From Hexactinellida sp. DTS-2022 (taxonomy: Eukaryota > Porifera > Hexactinellida), in assembly GCA_028753945.1 (NCBI GenBank), contig JAPNXP010000001.1:13258501-13322500 (forward strand): 64,000 nucleotides of DNA, written 5' to 3'. The notes beneath the pieces are model-generated. The model was not told where the DNA came from. It saw only the letters and a list, made by a program, of their open reading frames with translations, and did no database searches. Position numbers and translations under genes: made by a program. Positions 44,820-56,534 of this stretch are shown piece after piece; position 1 is the first letter of the stretch; every line of letters starts with the position of its first letter.

Positions 44820-45095
44820 ATATTACAGTAAAATAAATATATTAAATGAATTATAATATAATACATGAATTATATTAAAGCAAATTATTATTTGCATAAA
44901 TGAATTGTAATATAATACATTAATTATTTTCCATAAATGCATTGTAATATAATACATTAATTATATTAAAGTAAATGAATTATAATAAATTAAATGATTT
45001 ATATTAAAGAAAATGAATTATTTCCATAAATGAATTATATTAAGTAAATTAATTATATTTATAAAGTAAATTAATTATTTCCCATAAACTATTAT
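44820..45095. repeat. AT-rich degenerate tandem repeat
   Basis: Recurring ATAATACATTAATTAT and CATAAATGAATTATA motifs with a loose period of about 50-60 bp. No coding potential. Confidence 0.6.
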
Positions 45096-45319
45096 CTAAT
45101 CATGATTGTATTCTTAACTTAGCTTACTACTTACAGTGGATATCACATTAACAAGATTATAGGTCGCTAATAGCATAAATACTCTAGTTAGCAATTCAAT
45201 GCATTTGTCCCGTTATACAGATATCTGATTCTATCAGTTATTTACAGCTATTCGTTCCGCTACGAGAGTTTTCATACCTTGTATCAGCACTTAACGCACT
45301 CGATACTTCAAACAAAATA

Positions 45320-45967
45320 CAGTAGACCTCGTTAATAGGGAACACAGGGATAATCAAATGTGTACTCTTATCCGGAATTCGTATTAATTAACTTAAGACA
45401 TGGATTCCCTGGTGTTCGTACTCACGAGAGTTTCCTGTACACTAAACTCCCGTTATAACCAAGTCGGATATAGCGAAATAACCGCTTATAACGAAATGGA
45501 GATTTCCCCCCAGAGTACTAATGCATTAATTAGTATCCGCTTATAAGTTATAACGAATATCCGGATATACCGAAGGAATTTACAGGTCCCAAGCACTTCG
45601 TTATAACGAGAGCTCACTGTATTCGATAACTGTAGTTATGTCAAAGGTTAATAAGTACAGTAGAACCTCGTTAGTACTGTTGTAGGACGGCTTACTAACT
45701 CTATTACTATAACCATAATTAACCATGGATACTATCTATCCATGACGGTCTTTGCTATGGCTTCACACTTTATACTTCATATTACACAAACACACTTGAA
45801 AGTTAATAGCAACATGAGAGAGTATCGAAATTTGTTCTACTTATCAGAAATTAGCATTAATTAACAGGTATCATTATGTAATAAAGGAGCTTTGAAGAGA
45901 ACAAAAACAGCGTTAGAGTTGAAAGTAATTTCGTATCAATAGAGTTTGTACTAACGAGAGTCAACTG
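45320..45967. mobile_element. Cluster of three TA-type MITEs
   Basis: 45320-45437 has ends CAGTAGACCTCGTTAAT and, inward from the right, CAGGAAACTCTCGTGAGTAC. 45440-45619 has CACTAAACTCCCGTTATAAC and CAGTGAGCTCTCGTTATAAC. 45658-45967 has CAGTAGAACCTCGTTAGTAC and CAGTTGACTCTCGTTAGTAC. Each is bounded by TA. The first two share the TA between them, so one probably inserted at the edge of the other. Confidence 0.75.
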
Positions 45968-45995
45968 TATTACTCAGTTATTCATTATAAGCATA

Positions 45996-46172
45996 CATGG
46001 GTTCAATTCCGATTTAATTCCCTGGATTCCCAATCTTAATGGGATTCCCTGATTTAATTCCCAGTATCAGTCTTTCAAATCCGGGATTCCAGGACTTAAA
46101 TCCTATTCCTATTCAGAATGGGATTGGGATTTTAAATATAAATCTTAATTCCAGTCCGGACTTGAACCCATG
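45996..46172. mobile_element. 177-bp inverted-repeat element rich in GGGATT/AATTCC
   Basis: Ends CATGGGTTCAATTCC and, inward from the right, CATGGGTTCAAGTCC. Interior repeats TTAATTCCC and GGGATTCC in both orientations. Probably a MITE; target duplication unclear. Confidence 0.6.
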
Positions 46173-46189
46173 TATGAAATTTATAAGTA

Positions 46190-46343
46190 CAGTAAACTCC
46201 GCTTAATTGTGAAACCTTTCACAGGATTTACGGAACGAAATCAATTTGTCAAGCAATATATACTTTCGTCAAAAGGATTTCTCCGCTTAATTGCATCCTA
46301 CATACCCGATTCAAAGGTACCAAATTAAAAGCGGAGTCGATTG
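46190..46343. mobile_element. 154-bp TA-type MITE
   Basis: Ends CAGTAAACTCCGCTTAATTG and, inward from the right, CAATCGACTCCGCTTTTAAT, bounded by TA. Same family as 8724-9023. Confidence 0.75.
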
Positions 46344-46923
46344 TATATACAGTGGTGTTCGCGTAATATAAAGCCGTATTTTGCATGAAATTTGCTTCTT
46401 AATAGGCAAACTTGTTATTAGAGAAACAGAATTAACATTAATGCTCATTTGGAGACTGAAAATAACCAGGGATTTTCATGAGTCATAGAGTCAATTGACT
46501 CATGATAAAATTCGATGACTCGCGAGTCATCAAGTCAATCAAATGACTCAAGAAAGAGTCATCAAATGATCGAGTCCATGGTTTCATCTATACTCCCCCT
46601 CAGGATATAGCCCCCCCCTGAAATTTTCTTTTTGAGAAAAAGGACCACCCTGAGATTATTTCTGACCACCCTCTCAGGAGGGGGCTTAATTAACTAAAGC
46701 GAAATGTAAATTACCCCTCCCCCCTGACTTCAATTGGATTTCGTTAACCCCTCCCTGAGGTAAAAGTCTAGATCTAGATCAGTGGTTCTCAACAGGGGGT
46801 GCGGGAAAAGAGTACAAGTTCTGTTTATAGTAAACAATCAACGATCTTACGTTTACCAGGCGGTGCGAGAGTTGAATTTGAAAGCTGAAGGGGTGCGGAA
46901 GTTTAAAAAGGTTAAGGCTAAAA

Positions 46924-47362
46924 CATACTTGCCAACCTATTTGAGTCATACCCTGTACAGTGTACAGGGCTCCTATTTTCCCCTGTACATTGACCAAAAT
47001 CCCTGTATATCTCCCAAAAAAATTATCAGTAGCTTCGCTTGCTCGTCCAGAGAATTACTATCCAGGGAATTACTATAGACAAATCAAAATTAGCACTTTG
47101 GAAAGAAGAAAGAATTGAATTATATACTGTACAGGGAATCCCTGTAGTACGCTTGAATAAATATATAAACCAAGTTGTGCCTTTATGTGGTCAATGCAGG
47201 ATGCATGGCAGAATATACTATCATCACTGTAGACATTTAGGCAATATATATTATTTAACTCATGATTAGTAAATAAAAAACCCTGTACAAATGGAATAAA
47301 TCCCAGTACACCTGTACAGAATAACCAAAATGGTTATAATCCCTGTACGGTTGACAGGTATG
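46924..47362. mobile_element. Inverted-repeat element with CCTGTACAG motifs
   Basis: Ends CATACTTGCCAACC and, inward from the right, CATACCTGTCAACC (12 of 14 match). Interior repeats CCCTGTACA-type blocks facing each other. Non-coding. A related truncated piece may lie at 51767-51855. Confidence 0.65.
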
Positions 47363-47862
47363 ATAAAAGAGAGTATTTCCCAGGGAGCTTAAAGGAATAC
47401 GTATGTAATCCTGAGTTCAAATAACTATAAAACTTCATACTACATTATGGAAGAGAACTTAGAGAAGCTTATATTTGTGTAGGCAATCTTAGATGTAAAG
47501 TCTACAACGAATATTTAATTAATCACTAAATAACCTAGCGACATTAGTTTCTGATATTATTAGAAGCTAGTGAATTTATCTACGTAGTCTAAATAATAAT
47601 TTACTGAAAATATTAGTAATTTGGAAAAATAATCACATAATATTAGAGGTTGGGGTCACTAATTGAGGTAATTATAGTTACTGACTGACACAACTTACAT
47701 TAAGGCATAGTATTGTGCAAATTAAAGGTAATTTAAAATTCATCGTGGTGTTGTTCGTATCAGAATTAGTTTAATCAATAACAGTGGTACCCACCCCAAC
47801 CTTTTCATATTACGGATTTTAATACTAAAAAATCTCTTGCTACCCAAAAGATGTCTAAGCAC

Positions 47863-48168
47863 CAGGGAATGAAAGGTTAACGAACGGACTGAATAAACCC
47901 AATTCAGTTCATTTCAAATTAACGCACGTTCAGTTCGTTCAACGGGCTGACCGGCGTTCGTTCAGTTCGTTCGTTCAGTTCGTTCGTTCAGTTCGTTCAG
48001 CTCTTTCGTTGGTTCGTTCAGTTCGTTCAGTTCGTTCAGTTCGTTCAACTGCCGTTCAGGAAACCGTTGGCGTTCGTTCAGTTCGTTGAGCGTAAATGCC
48101 ATGAAAGTCCTGCGTTCAGTTCGTTCAGTTCAAGTTCAAAAGTTCGTTCGTGAACCTTTCATTCCCTG
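47863..48168. mobile_element. 306-bp hAT-like MITE built of GTTCGTTCA repeats
   Basis: Perfect 8-bp target duplication CTAAGCAC (47855-47862 and 48169-48176). Ends CAGGGAATGAAAGGTT and, inward from the right, CAGGGAATGAAAGGTTC. The interior is largely tandem TTCGTTCAG units. Confidence 0.9.
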
Positions 48169-48285
48169 CTAAGCACCACAATCATGTACTAATTATATGT
48201 TACTATTTAGTGATAGGTTACCGAATGGACCTTTAAATTCATTCGTGGCCTATTTGGGTCGCGGACCACAGGTTGAGAGCCACTG

Positions 48286-48535
48286 ATCTGAGATATACAA
48301 ACAAACAAATACAAATGATCAAAAAGACTGAATAGAATAGTTAGGGTTATCAGATACAACAATTATCGTACCTAATTACTTATACAGATTCCATGTGGAT
48401 ACATGAACTCCCTCTCCCCTCTCCTTCCCTTCCTATTGGTTGGATCAGCTGTTCGCATTGGAGACTTTCTTCACTCCGTGGTTGCCATAGTCGCTAATTA
48501 TTATGCACTCAAACCTCCGAGATCCTGACCTCTCA
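48286..48535. promoter_or_regulatory. Probable promoter region of the small peptide gene
   Basis: Contains an ATTGG (inverted CCAAT) box near 48434 in a C/T-rich patch and leads to the TATA box at 48536. Signals seen by eye only. Confidence 0.3.
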
Positions 48536-48900
48536 TATAAAGGCAGCTCCCACAACCGGCACCCTCATTGGTGTAAAGCCAAGCCAAATATGTTTCATTT
48601 AACCAATAATAGTTATATAACAAATACATATCTAAAATTATCCACAACCCGTGAAAAGCATCAGTTTTTGATTTTTCAATGAATCTAGAAAATATGTATA
48701 GACACTTTGGGAATGCACATGTACTAGCCATAGTTTTCTGTGTTCCGGCAATTCCCATTTACGGGCACCCTCCGGACGACAGTGCCCAGAGTGTATTGAG
48801 TGTATTGAATGTATTGAGTGTATTCCCAGTTGGGTCGAGACAGAAGACAGTTGAGCAATTCCCACTCCCGAAGAGATTCAGGCCATTCTGTGAATAAAAT
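48536..48900 (+). CDS. Candidate small secreted peptide gene (72 aa) with TATA box and poly(A) signal
   Basis: TATAAAGG at 48536 is followed about 28 bp later by an initiator-like CCTCATTGG. The main frame is 48679-48897. From Met6 it reads as a signal peptide (VLAIVFCVPAIPIYG), then a short mature part with near-repeats LSVLNVLSV and a C-terminal dibasic PLPKRFRPFCE. The stop TAA (48895) overlaps a poly(A) signal AATAAA (48893-48898). A 30-codon upstream frame begins at 48590 and ends in TGA at 48680, overlapping the main ATG as ATGA. No family is recognised. A minus-strand frame across the same bases lacks supporting signals. Plausible but unproven. Confidence 0.4.
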
Positions 48901-49208
48901 GAATGCATTTGTGACTCGAGTCCAATACTATTACCACACCGTATGGGTCAGTTTAACGTCTTTAGGTTTCTTTAGCTGTCCAATACCAAGGGTATAAATG
49001 TATTGCAGTTCTATGGAGAATACAGAGACTCTATTGCTGTTATCTGCTGCTAATACTCTGCGTAACAGTCGATGCATAGGCAGTTAGGCGAGTTCAACTG
49101 TCCGTCTGTTGAACACACAGTATCAGCTCTTCTAATTAGTTCGTAGCTGTTACTTGAAACTGTAGCAGAGTATTTAACCCTGTGTCCGTAACGAAGATGT
49201 GCTCTTTA
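48901..49208. other. Intergenic, nothing seen
   Basis: No repeat ends, RNA gene or coding signal recognised. If the small gene is real, its transcript should end within the first 30 bp. Confidence 0.4.
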
Positions 49209-49216
49209 GTTCCTGC

Positions 49217-50400
49217 CAGTGGTGTATTGGGGGGGAAGTGTGGGGGAACGCGTTCCCCCACTTTTTCATTTGTAACCAATATAACCAATTATTTCCTAGA
49301 GATAATAATTATTCAGATAGTAACTAATGCACTATTTTCTATTAAATTTAAGACAAATTTAATGTGAATGTATAGTATCCAGGCTAGCGAATCCTGGCAC
49401 GAAATGAAAATGCCCGAAAGACAGCAGTGAACTTCACTAGCGGCTCCAGAAATGTTCAAAAGGGTGGGGTCTAAGAAATAAAGCGAGCGATTTCTAAGGG
49501 GGTCACGGGCATACCGGGATGGCCCCGCTAAAATTTTACACTAGTACAGGGGCGCCGGAACTCATTTGTATCAGGGTGGGTATACTTCCCGATATACATA
49601 AATTAAATATTTTTTCAATAAGACTAATATCGAGAATACACGTTTTTTGTTTATAAGGAATACCTTAATAAGGAACTCCAGGCCGAGATAGAATTCATTA
49701 TTACATTTACGTAAAATAATTTATTTCTAAATTACTAAAGTTATTTCTATAAGATTAATTCAATATTGTCAAATAGAAACGTTACAATGTTAATTAAGCC
49801 CAAAACTTAAGGAACCGATATAGGAACTTTGAAGCTGATTTACAAAATTAAAAAGGAACTTCAGCCTAAAATTTGAATTAGTGTACGTTATAAAAAAAAT
49901 GTGTTACTAAAAGAAATTATATATAATCATTAATTACAAACCCTCCAGAGGGGTTATAGATAACATATACTTGATATACATTCTGATTGTCTATGAACTT
50001 ACTAAAATTTGGTGACAAATTGTGAAAAAATCTAAAACAAAATTGTATCTTGGATAACAGCAATTACTTTGGTCAATTGAATAAAAATATTGAGGATTAA
50101 CAGGGTGGGTTAAACCCACCCTAAATAATTGTAGGGTGGGTCTATACCCACCCTTCCACCCCAGTTTCGGCGCCCCTGCACTAGTATATACTAAGAAGTC
50201 ATGTTAAACGCTAATTCCCACATACTAATACTATAGAATTGGCAAGAGTACATATCTGTGAATGTACAGGAAATTTTAACAATTTAGAAGTTCTGTACTG
50301 GTGTCTGTAGGGATTTTTCATTCGAGCGAGCGTTGCGAGCGAGAAAATGTTTTGTCTTATAACATCGTTCCCCACTTTAAAAAATAGGAATACACCACTG
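49217..50400. mobile_element. 1184-bp hAT-like element with a nested MITE
   Basis: Ends CAGTGGTGTATTGGGG and, inward from the right, CAGTGGTGTATTCC. Flanks GTTCCTGC and GTTCTTGC match at 7 of 8. The interior contains facing GAACGCGTTCCCCCAC / ACATCGTTCCCCAC blocks. About half its length is the nested element at 49547-50178. Confidence 0.88.
49547..50178. mobile_element. 632-bp hAT-like MITE with perfect 8-bp target duplication
   Basis: Flanked by CACTAGTA at 49539-49546 and 50179-50186. Ends CAGGGGCGCCGGAACTC and, inward from the right, CAGGGGCGCCGAAACTG. Subterminal GGTGGGTATAC and facing TATACCCACCC. The interior is AT-rich and non-coding. Confidence 0.92.
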
Positions 50401-50644
50401 GTTCTTGCATTACCCCATGTGTGAGCAAGTGTTTCCAGTTCAAATCTACAAATGAAATGACCTTAAGAAGAGACTAACAGAATACGTATATTATCCCAAT
50501 CTGCTACGTAATGAGTTTATTAGCCTCATCTATAGCTATGTGATGAACACTCACATCAATAGCAATGCGTATTGAGTAGTGGTTTCGTTCCATTCCAGGC
50601 ATTCATCAGGAGGGTAACCCTCGACCACATTTCTGTTACCAGTG

Positions 50645-50790
50645 CAGGCCCGTCGTAGGCCAATTATTATTGGTGCGGCCAAGTGACGTCACTTAATTGA
50701 TTCGCAGTGTATAACCCGAATTATGATGCGGGCACCTAAAATATTGGTGCGGCCTATGCCGCACCTGCCGCCCGTGTTCCTACGGCCCTG
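50645..50790. mobile_element. 146-bp inverted-repeat MITE
   Basis: Ends CAGGCCCGTCGTAGGCC and, inward from the right, CAGGGCCGTAGGAACAC, with CAGTG directly repeated outside both ends. The interior has GGTGCGGCC blocks. The flanking sequence (50585-50644) resembles 40942-40996 in the gypsy gag region (shared CATCAGGAGGGTAACCCTCG). Confidence 0.7.
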
Positions 50791-50829
50791 CAGTGTACCA
50801 CAGGGACTAGACTGGTGCACACTGGTGCA

Positions 50830-51540
50830 CTCCTGTCAGCACAGCTATGCCAACTTCTGCCAACTTATCTCCAGCAGTTAGGATAGGTTACGTCTTGAGG
50901 GAATAGTTGGGATCTGACACTCTACGACCTTTCGGAATTCACGGATAATTGATTTGAGTTTGGTAACGTTGGACATTAGAATAGCAGTAATGGAAGCCTG
51001 GTTGGTGTCTTCAACTATTCCAAACCCTATCAATCAAAATCCTATCAACTATAGGTAGTAATATTATACTACCTATAGTTTACACAGACAACAAACAGAA
51101 TGTAAATGGGTCATATGTCTCGGAACCAAGACCCATCTTATACATGTCCCACTCTACCATAGACGTATTATGAAAAGTTATTGCTTTAAATATCCGGGAT
51201 TAGCATTTAGGAGCGCTGAATACCTTGAATATCTCTATAGCCAGTGATAACAAACAAAGAGTTTCTTGTGGGGAAGATTTAGTTAGAATATGCTTCATGA
51301 TCCATTGTTTCCTATAGAACTGTATTATGACTTGCAATTAATTAACTATCATAATAGACCTTGGATATCTGTAGTAGATTATAATATAGTTTGTTTATAC
51401 ATTTTTATAGCAATACCACGGATACTAACTATACATAACACAGTGTGTGATAATGCCCTATATACCCACTTATCTGGGAGGTAATTACTTGACTACTACA
51501 GGGTACTTGGTAAGGTACATCTATATTATTCAAACTAGAC
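50830..51540. other. Intergenic, no gene seen
   Basis: Contains an inverted pair around 51040-51080 (ACTATAGGTAGTA / TACTACCTATAGT), otherwise unremarkable. A 64-codon frame at 51290-51484 has no recognisable features. Confidence 0.4.
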
Positions 51541-51775
51541 AGTAGTTTGTTTGTTTGTGTGTTTGTTAGTCCGGATTGTATTAAAGTGATGGGGGAATAG
51601 AAACCGCATTTATAATTTTTTGATAGAGACTAAGTTCCAAATGTTATAATAAGTAAACAAGTATGCAGATCGAATTTCGCATTTACAAATAAGTAATGTG
51701 AATAATATGAATATATATTGTTGTTGTTTACAAAAATAGGTAAACGAATGAATGAAAATTCAAAAAAATTTGGGT
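51541..51775 (+). mobile_element. Truncated non-autonomous Helitron
   Basis: Contains the TCCGGATTGTATTAAAGTG block and one diverged minisatellite unit, but neither the TCTATATT start nor the hairpin end. Confidence 0.75.
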
Positions 51776-53765
51776 GTACAGGGATTTAAGGCCAATGTAT
51801 AGTAGAAAATTGGGGCCCGTACAGGGATATGACTATGAGGTGGGCAGGTATGTTTCTGACATCGTTTCTTAGGTTGGACAAGAGTTCTGAGGGGCGATGT
51901 AAGATCCCCCATTTGGGTCCAGGATGGATTGTAAAGGCAATATGTAGTCCTGAGATCAAATAACTATACATAGCTTGCTATGCTCACCAAGAGAGAATGC
52001 AAGCAGTATACATACACAGATGAGTACAATAAATGAACCCACTTTTTAATGGAATCTCATAAGAGATATATTCAATAAATTATTGCAAATATATAACATA
52101 TTCAAAATCCTTACAAACTATTCAGTATAAACAAATAAAGAATCATATACTGTTATCTCATCATATTCAAATATACTTTAGAAAGTTTCCCACTAAATAG
52201 ATACAATAAAATATACTTTCGAGTGCTGCATAAATATTAATTCAACGCATAATTCTTATAAACAGTAATTTAGTTAGAATAAACTAAAGATCAAGAAATA
52301 CCACCTACATAACATATTACATAATTAATTGAAGAAATAATATTAAAGCAATTTGGTTTAATTGTTAATAAGTAACTTTGGTTAAGTATATGGTTACAAT
52401 GTAATATGCATAGAGACTTTCCTATAATTAGTCTCATATTGTATCCATCTATAAATAAGCTGATTTAGTGGCTCTATACTATTCTACTCAACCTATACTA
52501 TTCACAATAACTGTATTAATACTTGAAGATATTTGTATAAACTCCGAAATTAACCTAATTTCTATAATCAGTGATTTGTCAATTTATCAGGTTAGTATAT
52601 AGTAATTAACAAACAATTTATTTTAAGTTAGTTGAATGATTTCTTTATCCGAATATCTGTTGCTAGGAAACTTATCCCTATTTGAAGAATCTCAAAAGAA
52701 ATTTCTTATAATCAAAGATACTTCCATTATCAACGAATTACAGTGAGTTATCTTACATATATTATATCAGAAAATACCGGCGTTTAATAATGACATATTA
52801 ATAACTTATTTCCTCTTTATAATGATACTATTCATATCATGTACTGTATTTAGTATTTATCTGTGTTTATAGTAGATCCTATTACAATTATCAATAACGA
52901 TAATATCTTCAATCAGTTGAATCAGATAACAAGTAAGTAATTTCTTTGTATTATCTGTATATTCACTATAATTGTATCGATATACATTCGCATTAATCTA
53001 AATAGGAAAAAATTATCATTATGCCCTGCATTATTTGTTGTACAATCTAAAAATCTGCTAACTTAATTATAAGTCTAAAATTATTATTATTTCGGGAGTG
53101 TTTAAAGTTAACAAATTCTCTAAAGTTAATACATACTCCGGTGCTATTACACAAACGTATTTTGATTAGATTTGTCATTGAGCCATCAACTTTAACAAGA
53201 ATGAATTTTTTACTCTTTAACTCAAATCTTGCATAGTTAATTAGTGGATAAATAAATCCTTTAATCGAATTACTTGTTCATGGAAATACATAGATGCAAA
53301 TCTATTCAATTGGTTTGAAAAATGGACATGTACACTAATCAGACCAAAAGTATTTAAGGAACAATAATTTATGAATATATTCCAGCTTCTAGAGACATAA
53401 TTACATTTGTTGTTGCTTCAATATAAAACGATAGTTGGAGTATTAAAAAAAAGCAAAATTTTGAATTTATATTTTATAGAGGTATTAAGCTCATAAACTA
53501 TATAGTGAGCTAATTAAATACAGAATTTCTGATCATTATGAGGCAATTATAATTTACTAATTCTGATTTCACATTAGAATTCCACATAGTCGGATTACTC
53601 TAGGTACTTAATTTCAAATAATTACGATTATTTACTGAGATACAGCCATATTACCATTTGTGCAACTTGTGGCATAAAGAGACACTTATGCTACTTCATG
53701 GATTTTGGCTAAAATGACTTGAAATCCTAATATTTTGTAATTTATTACTATAGTAATATATTTAT

Positions 53766-54408
53766 TAGGACTGAAACGAATATTCGAAATGTATTTACGA
53801 AACTTATTCTAAGCGAACGAATATTCGAATATCGTTCGTTTGGATGACTAAGCATTAAATCATTTTCGAGACACTAAATACATTGAAAATAGGGTTTTGT
53901 TAATGTTACAATCAGGGTGTGATACAGAGGGGGGGCTGGGATCCCCCCCCCCATACGAAAGATGCCCCCATCCCAGGAATTGTCTTAACTTTGCCTCATA
54001 GTTATTAAATAAAGGATAAGTAATTGTTAATATAAACAGGATTAAAGCATAGAATGATTATGCCAATTAAATAAATTAATTTTGGCCTATACATCTATAT
54101 GCTGCTCCTTTATCCAAGGGAACAGTCTGTTTCTATATGAAAATTTCCCCCCCCCAAGGAAAATTTTCGGTATCAAACCCTGACAATGGTTTAATAATAT
54201 AGTTACAAAGTGTATTAGACACAAGTTAGCTAACAATCAGCTAGTTTAGGTAGGAATTTATATTTACGATCACACCAATCTAAACAAATGTCAAGTTGTT
54301 GTCCAAAAGTAGTCAACGAATATCCGTTTTAGTCTAATCTTCCAAACGAATATTCGTTCAAACATTCGAACGAATATTCGAACATTCGGTATATTCGTTT
54401 CAGCCCTA
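53766..54408. mobile_element. hAT-like element with CGAATATTCG repeats, holding a nested MITE
   Basis: Ends TAGGACTGAAACGAATATTC and, inward from the right, TAGGGCTGAAACGAATATAC. It is a full copy of the family seen cleanly at 58423-58843. The MITE at 53913-54182 is nested in it. Confidence 0.85.
53913..54182. mobile_element. 270-bp nested MITE
   Basis: Ends CAGGGTGTGATAC and, inward from the right, CAGGGTTTGATACC, with ACAAT repeated on both sides. Subterminal G and C tracts. The corresponding place in the sister copy (near 58570) is uninterrupted. Confidence 0.8.
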
Positions 54409-54917
54409 ATATACTCATTTCAAAGTATACTTTAATTAAGCAGCCGTTACAAAGTTACCATACGAATATTCCGTCTGCACTAAATTCCTGATGTTCAAAT
54501 AATTGGGTCGTTAGTTTAAAACACTTACTTGCCAACCACATTCTTCAGATATTTGATTCGTTGTCGATTTGAACTTACATAGGTTTAATTACCATTAATT
54601 ATCCGATGAGGATAACTATTTAGCGCCTAAATGCCTATTATGCTGATTAGAATTAATCTGAATAATTAATTGTTTGTGTGTTTAAACTATTAATTTTAGC
54701 AAGAAAACTACGCAAAACATACTCATAAAATTATTGTTATATCCATTGAATATTGCAAGTATATACTAGTATGATTTGTAGGCGATATTACATTCTATGG
54801 AACGCGGTTAATTAATTAAATAAGATCTAATAAGTAATTAAACTATGCGTAGCATTCTATAAATAAGACAATGGCAGTCACTCAATTATCTAGGCAGAGA
54901 TTAGTTAGTACCTATTA

Positions 54918-55100
54918 CAGTATACTTCGCTTAAAAGAGCCACCGGTTAATAGATTTCACTGCTTAATCGGGTAAAATCTCACAGAATTTATAGGACGTA
55001 ATTAGATTTGGCTGAAAATATTTTCGGTTAATAAATTTCTCCGCTTAATCGGGTCAAAATGACCTGGTCCCGAAGTGACTCTATTAAGCGGAGTCGACTG
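54918..55100. mobile_element. TA-type MITE, degraded
   Basis: CAGTATACTTCGCTTAAAAG at left and, inward from the right, CAGTCGACTCCGCTTAATAG, with GGTTAATAGATTTC and its partner GGTTAATAAATTTC inside. Same family as 8724-9023. Confidence 0.7.
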
Positions 55101-55215
55101 AATACGCAATTAAATTATTTTTCGAATTAAATAAACAAAGCTGTATCTAAAAATTGTAATTGTTTTGGCATCGAACAAAGCATATACAGTAGAACCTCGT
55201 TAATACGAATACGGA

Positions 55216-55640
55216 TCGGTACGGTATGGATCGCACCTCAAGTTAACGACCGCTCTGCGGCCTTACACCTACCCTTTCCACCATAGGATATACGTACTTG
55301 TTACCAATAATATCCCTTGAAAGCTAATTTCTAGGTTGATTTTGAATTTTCGTTAATTTGTGTATCTTTTTTGGTAAAAACAACAACAACAACAATAAAT
55401 ATTCATACTGGAAATTCACGAATGCGATATTCGTGTTCAGATTATTTGTTTACCTATAATACCATTTGAAACCCAATTTCTAGGTTGATTTTGAATTTAA
55501 TTAATTTTTTTACCTCTTTTTGGAAACAACATCAATAATTATTCCTATTATAAATTTATAAATGCGAACTTCGAGATCAGCATACTTGTTTACCTACAAT
55601 ACCTGTTGGAAGCTAACTTCTAGCTTCATTCTGAATTTTC
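55216..55640 (-). mobile_element. Decayed non-autonomous Helitron
   Basis: A degraded hairpin tail (GCACCTCAAGTTAACG and TGCGGCCTTAC remain) joins about two and a half diverged minisatellite units. The true 5' end is missing. A CAGTAGAACCTCGTTAATAC MITE end lies just left, at 55187. Confidence 0.75.
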
Positions 55641-55739
55641 ATTAATTTGTTGACTGTATAACCTCGTTGGCTAGAATATCCATGGCTAGAATATCCATGG
55701 TTGTAATAATACAAGGTAGTTAAACTGTCATACAACAGT

Positions 55740-56115
55740 GCTACTTAACCGATATTTTGTCACAATGTCTTATCCCTGTTGGTGACTGTTTTTGCACTAT
55801 TGTTTGTCGGTTGAAAGTTGTATTATATTTCAAATCGATATCCTATCAGCCATACTCGATTGCTTTTAAGCAGCTTAAGTTCTTTTCATCTTATTATTGT
55901 GTGATAAAGCCCCCAAAATATTGGGATAGGACACTCTAAGTACCTGTCCGTTAGATACAGCTACGAGCTATAGTTAGATTCCCAATTACTATACGTATCG
56001 AAAATATTCAAATTCAATATAGTGCATCTTAACATAGTGACACTTTAATATTGTGACCCACTTAATACAGGAAGGTCGAAATATTTATTCTAGTTTCCCT
56101 GGAAATTTCGATTGA
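55740..56115. repeat. Duplicated block B', partner of 33195-33600
   Basis: Shares TTGAAAGTTGTATTATATTTC, ATCCTATCAGCCATAC and ATATAGTGCATC in the same order. It links block A' to the NLR in the second duplicate. Confidence 0.8.
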
Positions 56116-56534
56116 CTTTTGATATGGGTCATAGTTGTTTGAAAATAGAATGTATATACACTGCTAATTTATTTAGTGTATACTATATATTAACCTGAAA
56201 TTCACAAATAGCGAAATTTGACCAAATGAGCAAATTCTGAAGCATAATCTTTTTATATATATTTCAAAAAAATATAAATGGCGTCTAAAAATAAACATAA
56301 TATTAAGAAATTAAATTAATGCGAATAAAGCACACAATAATACGGCGTGTGATAGTAAGTTGAGTTACAAAGTAAGCAATTTTATCTGGTGGTTGACAGA
56401 GTAAAAAATGTTGTAAATTATAATAAGATTATTGCACCAACTCCCATCACAAACTTAGTAATCTAATTCTCCTTAAAAAGAGTTTAGAACTAACTTTTTA
56501 CAATCATTGCAGTAGTGAATGTATTTTTTTAAAA

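Larger units (their letters stand above)
46780..48285. mobile_element. hAT-like element, about 1.5 kb, with nested insertions
   Basis: Ends CAGTGGTTCTCAAC and, inward from the right, CAGTGGCTCTCAACC. Flanks ATCTAGAT and ATCTGAGA are only partly alike, suggesting age. It contains the elements at 46924-47362 and 47863-48168. No transposase frame is visible. Confidence 0.65.
51965..54578. repeat. Duplicated block A', partner of 6490-9180
   Basis: Colinear with block A. It lacks the Helitron at 7478 and the MITE at 8724, and instead carries the hAT-like element at 53766-54408. Confidence 0.85.

Noticed and set aside
45996-46012. GGTTCAATTCC resembling a tRNA/SINE B box
   Set aside because: No A box or cloverleaf can be built, and the motif lies in the inverted end of a palindromic element.
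48501-48758. 85-codon minus-strand frame opposite the small peptide candidate
   Set aside because: Promoter-like and poly(A) signals are on the plus strand; the minus frame has no recognisable features.
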